Assembly: GCA_021199135.1 (NCBI GenBank)
Contig: JAJQIQ010000098.1
Span: forward strand, 1-5,564
Direction: 5' to 3'
Origin: Clostridiales bacterium
GTDB lineage: Bacteria; Bacillota; Clostridia; Lachnospirales; Lachnospiraceae
Length of the DNA stretch: 5,564 bases
The notes under the pieces were generated by a model. The model was not told the DNA's origin and searched no databases. It saw only the letters and a list, made by a program, of their open reading frames with translations. This document shows, piece after piece, positions 1 through 4,624 of the stretch; within the stretch, counting starts at the first letter, position 1, and each line of letters opens with the position of its first letter. The position numbers and the translations under genes are program-made.

Positions 1-2
1 TC

Positions 3-1484
3 GTCGAGCTGATGGGCGGACAGATCACCGTGGACAGCATATACACGAAGGGCTCGGATTTTACGGTGGTGCTCGAGCAGCAGATAATCGACAGCACGCC
101 CATAGGCCCTGTAAATTTCTTCGTCGCGAGCCGCGACAGCTATCGCAGGCATTACCGCCAGAGCTTCGAGGCTCCGGAGGCGAGGGTGCTCATCGTCGAC
201 GACAACGACATGAACAGGCTCGTCGCGGACAAGCTCCTGCGCCCGACGAAGGTGATGATTGACACTGCCGCATCAGGGGAGGAGTGCCTTGAATTTACCG
301 CCCAGAAACACTATCAGGTTATACTGATGGATCAGCTCATGTCGGTGATGGATGGGATCGAGACCTTAAACGCGGTCCGCAGGCAGGACAACGGCCTCTG
401 CCGCGACACCCCGATCGTGCTGATGACCGCGAACTCCATGCCGGGCATGGGCGACGTCTACGAAAAATATGGCTTCCAGGGCTATCTAGAGAAGCCGGTG
501 GACAGCGAACGCCTCGAGGAGGAGGTGCTGCGGTTCATCCCAGAGGACATGCTCGAGTACAAGCTCACCGCACCTGTCGTGAACAATTTCACTGGCGAGG
601 TTTCAGGGGCGTCGGAGTCCGGGACGGTCATGCAGAAAAAACGTGGGGTCCGCATAACCACGGACTGCGTCAGCGACATGTCGCCGGAGCTCCTTGCGCA
701 CCTTGAGGTGGAGGCGATGTACCTCTACATCACGACGGACACCGGAAGGTTCTGCGACATGAAGGAGGTCACCTCCGACAACCTCACGGAGCACCTCTCG
801 CATTCCAGGAGCGCTGTGACGGCAGACAGCGCGACGGTCGAGGAGTTCGAGGAGTTCTACGCTAAGGTGCTCTCGGAGGCGGAGGAGGTCGTCCACATCT
901 CGATGGCCTCGCGCGCGGGCCGAACGTTCAATATCGCCACGCAGGCGGCGCGCAGTTTCGGCCGGGTGCACGTCATCGACTCGGGTCAGATTTCAGGCGG
1001 CGAGGCGCTCGTCGTGATGTATGCGGCCAAGCTTGCGCGTGAGGGGATGGAGGCCGGCGAGATCTGCAGTGCAGTCGAGCAGTTCTCGAGGAGGGCACAC
1101 TCAATGTTCATTTTGCCCTCGCTGGCCATTTTCTACCAGCACGGCTACGTCAACCGCACGTTGCAGAAGCTCTCGAGCCAGTTTGGGCTGCACCCGACCA
1201 TCAGGATGAACCAGAGCGCGCTCCGCGTGACTCGGTTTTGCGGAGGCACGATGGAGCACGCGTGGAAGGTCGGCATAAGGAGATTTTTCGTCGGAAAAGG
1301 AAGGCTGGACACGTCGATAGTCTATGTCACGCACGTCGGGCTCACGGTGCGACAGCAGAGGCTTATCGAGGAGGAGATAAAGAAATATGTCCGCTTTGAC
1401 GAAATTATTTTTGAGTCCGCATCGGTCTCAAACGCTTGCAATTCAGGCTTCGGCAGCCTCGGGATTTCGTGCATACACAAGTAG
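3..1484 (+). CDS. Hybrid sensor histidine kinase with receiver and C-terminal DegV domain (5' partial)
   Basis: The reading frame is open from the window edge (V-E-L then MGGQITVDS), so the N-terminal sensor and kinase parts lie upstream and the Met at position 12 is not the start. Numbered from that Met, residues 1-26 are the end of a GHKL ATPase domain (ELMGG..DS.Y.KGSDFTV). Residues 58-177 are a receiver domain with the acidic pair D63/D64, the likely phospho-acceptor D107 (ILMDQLMSVMDG), T139 and K161 (LEKP). The usual Pro after the Asp loop is Ser111. Residues 211-490 match a whole DegV-type domain: ITTDCVSDMSPELL at the start, VHISMASRAGRTFN, HVIDSGQISGG, and FGSLGI near the end. DegV/FakB proteins bind fatty acids; the kinase would autophosphorylate and pass phosphate to D107. 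Typical DegV lipid-contact motifs are altered here. The gene lies 9 bp before uppP, suggesting co-transcription. No HPt or DNA-binding domain is visible. The domain calls are firm; the function of the fusion is inferred. Confidence 0.88.
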   Translation, partial: VELMGGQITVDSIYTKGSDFTVVLEQQIIDSTPIGPVNFFVASRDSYRRHYRQSFEAPEARVLIVDDNDMNRLVADKLLRPTKVMIDTAASGEECLEFTAQKHYQVILMDQLMSVMDGIETLNAVRRQDNGLCRDTPIVLMTANSMPGMGDVYEKYGFQGYLEKPVDSERLEEEVLRFIPEDMLEYKLTAPVVNNFTGEVSGASESGTVMQKKRGVRITTDCVSDMSPELLAHLEVEAMYLYITTDTGRFCDMKEVTSDNLTEHLSHSRSAVTADSATVEEFEEFYAKVLSEAEEVVHISMASRAGRTFNIATQAARSFGRVHVIDSGQISGGEALVVMYAAKLAREGMEAGEICSAVEQFSRRAHSMFILPSLAIFYQHGYVNRTLQKLSSQFGLHPTIRMNQSALRVTRFCGGTMEHAWKVGIRRFFVGKGRLDTSIVYVTHVGLTVRQQRLIEEEIKKYVRFDEIIFESASVSNACNSGFGSLGISCIHK

Positions 1485-1488
1485 GGGG
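1483..1488 (+). promoter_or_regulatory. Ribosome binding site of uppP, overlapping the upstream stop codon
   Basis: AGGGGG begins inside the TAG stop codon of the kinase-DegV gene (1482-1484) and ends 5 bases before the uppP ATG at 1494. The overlap ties translation of uppP to the end of the upstream gene and supports a single transcript. Confidence 0.6.
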
Positions 1489-1493
1489 ATGAG

Positions 1494-2360
1494 ATGGATT
1501 TTTTCATTGAGATTTTAAAGTCCGCGCTTTTCGGGCTCATAGAGGGCGTGACGGAGTGGCTTCCGATAAGCAGCACCGGGCACATGATCCTCTTTAACGA
1601 GCTCGTCCCGCTCAATGTGAGCGACGAGTTCTACAGCGTGTTCGAGGTGGTGATCCAGCTCGGCGCGATTTTGGCAGTCGTGGTTTTGTTTTGGAACCAG
1701 ATATGGCCGTTCGGGAAGAAGAGAAATACCGCCCCGCTGTCAAAAAAAGGCTTGGGGGCTTGGGTGAAGAAGGACATCTTCGTCCTCTGGTTTCACATCC
1801 TCGTCTCGTGCGTGCCGGCGGCGATAATCGGGATCTTATTTGACGACGTGTTCGAGCGGCTTTTTTACAATTTCTGGACCGTCGCGATCATGCTTATTAT
1901 TTTCGGCGTCGCGTTCATCATCGTCGAGAGGATAAATTTCGCAGGCAGGGCAAAAGTGAAATCACTGGCTGAGATAACATACACGACCGCGCTCCTCATC
2001 GGGATATTCCAGGTGATTGCCGCGATTTTCCCGGGGACATCGCGCTCAGGCGCGACCATCGTCGGTGCGCTCCTGCTCGGAGTGTCGCGGACCGTGGCGG
2101 CGGAGTACACATTCTTCCTCGCTATTCCAGTCATGCTCGGGGCGAGCCTGCTCAAGCTCGTGAAATACGGCTTTTCATTTACGATGGATGAGGGCATAAT
2201 ACTTGCGGTCGGCTGCCTCGTGGCGTTTGCGGTCTCACTCCTCGTGATCCGCCTGCTGCTCGGCTACATCCGAAAGCACGACTTCCAGCCGTTCGGATGG
2301 TATCGGATTGTGCTCGGCGCGATAGTGATCATAGCTGGCTTGGTCGGATTTATAGGATAA
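1494..2360 (+). CDS. uppP: Undecaprenyl-diphosphate phosphatase UppP (BacA)
   Basis: This integral membrane enzyme removes one phosphate from undecaprenyl diphosphate, recycling the lipid carrier for peptidoglycan and other wall polymers; extra copies give bacitracin resistance in several bacteria. The 288 residues match the family's usual length. Both signature regions are present. The first is EGVTEWLPISSTGH, with E17, E21, S27 and H30 at the positions known from E. coli. The second is PGTSRSG at 180-186, with catalytic R184. The AAEYTFFLAIPVM segment at 202-214 is also typical. About seven or eight hydrophobic segments are spread through the protein (roughly 50-68, 94-116, 128-144, 162-178, 204-222, 234-256, 271-287). 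The start is set by a G-rich ribosome binding site overlapping the upstream stop codon. It follows the kinase-DegV gene by 9 bp, probably in one transcript, so lipid-carrier recycling may be linked to that sensor. The family call is secure; the regulatory link is inferred. Confidence 0.96.
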   Translation: MDFFIEILKSALFGLIEGVTEWLPISSTGHMILFNELVPLNVSDEFYSVFEVVIQLGAILAVVVLFWNQIWPFGKKRNTAPLSKKGLGAWVKKDIFVLWFHILVSCVPAAIIGILFDDVFERLFYNFWTVAIMLIIFGVAFIIVERINFAGRAKVKSLAEITYTTALLIGIFQVIAAIFPGTSRSGATIVGALLLGVSRTVAAEYTFFLAIPVMLGASLLKLVKYGFSFTMDEGIILAVGCLVAFAVSLLVIRLLLGYIRKHDFQPFGWYRIVLGAIVIIAGLVGFIG

Positions 2361-2484
2361 GGAAGGCTTGATTGACAATATTTATGCGATGAATGCCTGA
2401 AAGACCGAGGCGTGTCGGATGTTGCGTCGGGGGTCTTATGGCATGATTAAATCTTGATTTAACTTTTGACGGGAGCGCAGTAAA
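2361..2484 (+). promoter_or_regulatory. Intergenic region with possible promoter and hairpin before greA
   Basis: This is the longest gap in the + strand gene block. A perfect TTGACA stands at 2372-2377, but nothing like TATAAT lies 15-19 bases downstream. A weak extended -10 candidate (TGATTAAAT, 2444-2452) has only a poor -35 before it. AAGACCGA (2401-2408) can pair with TCGGGGGTCTT (2427-2437) if three G residues bulge; no U-tract follows, so it is not a standard terminator. TTAAAT CTTG ATTTAA (2447-2462) is a short AT-rich inverted repeat that could be an operator. GGGAG (2471-2475) is the likely ribosome binding site of the next gene. A second transcript start for greA-metF is plausible but not proven from sequence. 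Confidence 0.3.
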
Positions 2485-2988
2485 ATGAACGATGAACTGA
2501 CACAGAAAGACATAGAGAAGATGGAGGCGGAGATTGAGCACAGGACGCTTGTCGTGCGCAAGCAGGCGCTCGAGGACGTCAAGGTCGCCCGCGCGCAGGG
2601 GGACCTGAGCGAGAATTTCGAGTACAAGGCGGCGAAACAGTTCAAGAACGAGAACGAGAAGCGCATCCGCTACCTCGAGAGGATGATCCGCACCGCCGTG
2701 ATCGTCTCCGAGGATTCGGCGGAGGACGAGGTCGGGATGAACAACACGGTCGACGTCTACTTCGAGGACGACGACGAGGTGGAGACCTACAAGCTCGTCA
2801 CGACGGTCCGCAGCAACTCATTGCAGAACCGCATCAGCCGCGAGTCGCCGCTCGGGAGGGCGATTTTCGGGCACAAGGTCGGCGACCGCTGCGAGGTGCG
2901 CGTGAACGACGAGACCTCATATTTCGTGCAGATAAGAAAAATCGAGAACACCGTCGACGACGGCACGGATGAATTGAGGAAATTTTAG
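2485..2988 (+). CDS. greA: GreA-family transcription elongation (transcript cleavage) factor
   Basis: GreA enters the RNA polymerase secondary channel and stimulates cleavage of backtracked RNA. The 167 residues are close to the usual 155-160. Residues 1-75 form the N-terminal coiled coil, with the conserved tip ARAQGDLSENFEYKAAK. The acidic tip residues D40 and E43, which support metal-dependent cleavage, are both present. Residues 84-155 form the FKBP-like C-terminal domain, with SPLGRAIFGHKVGD at 121-134. A cluster of acidic residues (FEDDDEVE, 93-100) and a short charged tail after residue 155 are somewhat longer than in standard GreA. GGGAG at 2471-2475 supports the ATG at 2485. metF follows 10 bp after the stop, with its ribosome binding site overlapping that stop, so the two are co-transcribed. 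Many Clostridia have more than one Gre paralog, so whether this is the main GreA cannot be told here. Confidence 0.9.
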   Translation: MNDELTQKDIEKMEAEIEHRTLVVRKQALEDVKVARAQGDLSENFEYKAAKQFKNENEKRIRYLERMIRTAVIVSEDSAEDEVGMNNTVDVYFEDDDEVETYKLVTTVRSNSLQNRISRESPLGRAIFGHKVGDRCEVRVNDETSYFVQIRKIENTVDDGTDELRKF

Positions 2989-2992
2989 GAGG
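2987..2992 (+). promoter_or_regulatory. Consensus ribosome binding site of metF within the greA stop
   Basis: AGGAGG, the full anti-16S core, starts inside the TAG stop of the greA-like gene (2986-2988) and ends 6 bases before the metF ATG at 2999. It fixes the metF start and indicates coupled translation of the pair. Confidence 0.75.
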
Positions 2993-2998
2993 AAATTC

Positions 2999-3868
2999 AT
3001 GAAGGTAATCGACATCATAAACCAGGACCGCGTGACGATCTCGTGCGAGATGTTCCCGCCGAAGAAGGAGAAGTCTCTCCCGAACTACAAGGAGACCGCC
3101 GCGAAGATGGCGGCGCTGAAGCCCGCCTATCTGAGCTGCACCTACGGCGCGACCGGAGGGACGAGCGACTTCACGGTGGAGATCGCGGACGAGATAAACA
3201 AGCAGGGCGTCCCTGCGATCGCGCACCTGACCTGCGTCTCCTCGACGAAGGAAAAAGTCCGCTCGGTCCTTGGGGAGTACAGGGCGCACAACATCGAAAA
3301 CATCCTCGCGCTACGAGGCGACATCCCCCAGGATGCGGATTTCCCGCTCCCGGGGCAGTATCACCACGCCATCGAGCTGATCCGCGAGATCCGCGAGGCG
3401 GGGGATTTCTGCATCGGCGGGGCGTGCTACCCGGAGGGGCATCCGGAAAGCCCTAGCATGGACGAGGACCTGCGCTATTTGCGGGAAAAGGTCGAGGCGG
3501 GCTGCGAGTATTTGACGACGCAGATGTTTTTCGACAACGGGATTTTTTACAATTTCATGTTCAAGGCGCTCTCAATCGGGATAAACGTCCCGATCATCCC
3601 GGGGATCATGCCGATCACTATGGCATCGCAGGTGGGCCGCTCCGCGTCCTTAAGCGGCAGCTCGGTTCCGGCGAAATTCCTCCGGATCGTAGAGCGTTTT
3701 GCCGACAACCCAGAGGCTTTAAAGGAGGCTGGGATCGCCTACGCGACCGAGCAGATCATCGACCTTGTCGCAAACGGCGTCCGCCACATCCACATCTACT
3801 CGATGAACAAGCCCGACGTGGCGGGGGCGATTTTCGACAATTTGTCGCATATTTATGTGAGGGAATAA
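2999..3868 (+). CDS. metF: 5,10-methylenetetrahydrofolate reductase
   Basis: MetF is a cytosolic FAD enzyme that reduces methylenetetrahydrofolate to methyltetrahydrofolate, the methyl donor for methionine synthesis and, in acetogens, for the Wood-Ljungdahl pathway. The 289 residues cover the whole TIM-barrel catalytic domain, with no C-terminal regulatory extension. Visible family motifs are SCEMFPPKKE with the likely catalytic Glu at E17, LSCTYGATGGT (45-55), AHLTCVS (75-81), ILALRGDIP with D108, GGACYPEGHPES (140-151), TTQMFFDN with Q175, and IIPGIMPI (199-206). E17, D108 and Q175 match E. coli E28, D120 and Q183. No metV or rnfC2 partner gene lies beside it in this window, which argues for a methionine/one-carbon role rather than a dedicated acetogenic complex. 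It is co-transcribed with the upstream greA-like gene, and the next gene follows after 50 bp with no terminator in between. Confidence 0.96.
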   Translation: MKVIDIINQDRVTISCEMFPPKKEKSLPNYKETAAKMAALKPAYLSCTYGATGGTSDFTVEIADEINKQGVPAIAHLTCVSSTKEKVRSVLGEYRAHNIENILALRGDIPQDADFPLPGQYHHAIELIREIREAGDFCIGGACYPEGHPESPSMDEDLRYLREKVEAGCEYLTTQMFFDNGIFYNFMFKALSIGINVPIIPGIMPITMASQVGRSASLSGSSVPAKFLRIVERFADNPEALKEAGIAYATEQIIDLVANGVRHIHIYSMNKPDVAGAIFDNLSHIYVRE

Positions 3869-3918
3869 TGAGGAATCATTGAAGCGGATTATCGAAAAGC
3901 ATAGAAAGGCGGTACGAG

Positions 3919-4359
3919 ATGAAAAAGAGCGAGGAACTCATGAAAAAAATAGGCGACCTCATAAAGGACACGCAGGCCGGGAAAATTTCATGGGAGGTGC
4001 AGTGCCAGACGACGGAGTACGATGACGCGTCTACGAAGCAAATCGAGCGCGACGATGACGGCACGGAGTGGGTCGTGGACGAGTGCTATGTGTCATACTA
4101 CTGCGAGAACAAGGGCGAGGATTTCCTCATGATCTCCTACGAGAAGCTCTACAAAAACGGGGATCAGGTGCACAGCAAGAACCTCGTCTTCACGCCGCCG
4201 CTGGGGGTGCGGTTCTTTGATGTGGCAAGGCTGGCGGAGTACGCTGTGGACACGGACAAGATGCTCGCGTACAACGTGCATATGCTCTGGATTACGCTTA
4301 TGGACTTATATAAATCGGCCCCGGACCGCATTGCGCTCTCCGTGAGCGGGAGAGAATGA
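3919..4359 (+). CDS. Uncharacterised 146-residue protein
   Basis: I do not recognise this protein. It is probably cytosolic, with no signal peptide or membrane segment. Residues 1-20 are a charged amphipathic helix (MKKSEELMKKIGDLIKD). It is followed by QAGKISWEVQ, a pattern (helix, then T/Q-x-G-K-I-x-W) common in small hypothetical proteins of Firmicutes and their phages. Residues 25-88 look like alternating beta strands rich in Tyr, Asp and Glu (YVSYYCENKGEDFLMISYEKLY, taken in two parts: 69-75 and 76-90). A second conserved-looking block follows: FTPPLGVRFFDVARLAEYAV (101-120). AAGGCGG at 3906-3912 supports the ATG at 3919. Codon and base use resemble its neighbours, so it is probably a real gene. 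The last 13 codons (PDRIALSVSGRE and the stop) lie inside the left arm of the palindromic repeat at 4320-4566, so the C-terminus may have been replaced by that element. Confidence 0.7.
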   Translation: MKKSEELMKKIGDLIKDTQAGKISWEVQCQTTEYDDASTKQIERDDDGTEWVVDECYVSYYCENKGEDFLMISYEKLYKNGDQVHSKNLVFTPPLGVRFFDVARLAEYAVDTDKMLAYNVHMLWITLMDLYKSAPDRIALSVSGRE

Positions 4360-4566
4360 TTGCAAGCGCCCGCTTGAAGGTCTTACAAGGGGGCCCCGCT
4401 TGGGCCGCAACGTTTCGGCGACGCTTCTGTGCGCTGATAAAGCGTCGCGCACAATGAAGTCGTCGCCGACAACGTTCGACCCGCTCCCCCTCCCCAAAGA
4501 TCTTGAGCGGGCGCATCTACATATTCGCCCTCTGCCGCAGACGTTGAAGCGCAACTGCGGTCCGGG
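4320..4566. repeat. Large imperfect palindrome, fold-back (MITE-like) element or structured RNA
   Basis: The two halves are inverted copies of each other. The outer ends CCCGGACCGCA (4320-4330) and TGCGGTCCGGG (4556-4566) pair perfectly, followed by TTGCGCT (4331-4337) with AGCGCAA (4548-4554). Further in, GCGCCCGCTTGAAGGTCTT (4366-4384) is matched by AAGATCTTGAGCGGGCGC (4497-4514). CGGCGACG (4416-4423) pairs with CGTCGCCG (4461-4468), flanked by AACGTT on both sides (4409-4414, 4471-4476), and TGTGCGC (4428-4434) pairs with GCGCACA (4447-4453). The centre is the 12-base TGATAAAGCGTC. No U-tract follows either end, and no transposase or convincing ORF lies inside. It accounts for most of the 248-bp gap between the two convergent genes. 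It could be a non-autonomous mobile repeat, an inverted duplication, or a bidirectional transcript end; the first is my preference, not proven. Confidence 0.75.
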
Positions 4567-4624
4567 TTAGGGGTCGGAGTAGGGCCGGGGTGGTTGCGGG
4601 GCGCCGGTTAGGGGCGCGGGAGGG
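4564..4624 (+). other. G-run-rich tract with GGTTAGGGG direct repeats
   Basis: Eight runs of three or four G occur on the + strand (4564-4566, 4570-4573, 4582-4584, 4587-4590, 4598-4601, 4611-4614, 4618-4620, 4622-4624), separated by loops of 1-9 bases, so G-quadruplex formation is possible. GGTTAGGGG occurs twice (4565-4573 and 4606-4614), 41 bases apart. The second copy contains the larC stop codon, read on the - strand as TAA at 4610-4608. The tract begins at the right end of the palindrome. Confidence 0.45.

Noticed and set aside
12..14. ATG at 12 as the start of the first gene.
   Set aside because: The frame is open to the window edge, and the codons before it (V-E-L) fit the conserved ATPase sequence, so the protein begins upstream.
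603..971. A 122-codon - strand ORF inside the kinase-DegV gene.
   Set aside because: It is antisense to clear receiver/DegV coding sequence, Arg-rich and without recognisable motifs. It is a shadow of GC-rich codons.
2372..2377. TTGACA as the -35 of a sigma-70 promoter for greA.
   Set aside because: No acceptable -10 element lies at 15-19 bases, so it is not listed as a promoter on its own and is only mentioned in the intergenic entry.
4298..4554. Two overlapping - strand ORFs (72 and 82 codons) inside the palindrome.
   Set aside because: They have no convincing ribosome binding site, are Arg- and Cys-rich as expected for noncoding GC-rich DNA, and overlap both the palindrome and the tail of the + strand gene. 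Their length is explained by high GC.
4320..4566. The palindrome as a simple Rho-independent terminator.
   Set aside because: It is far too long, and no run of T follows either end. Transcripts may still stop near it.
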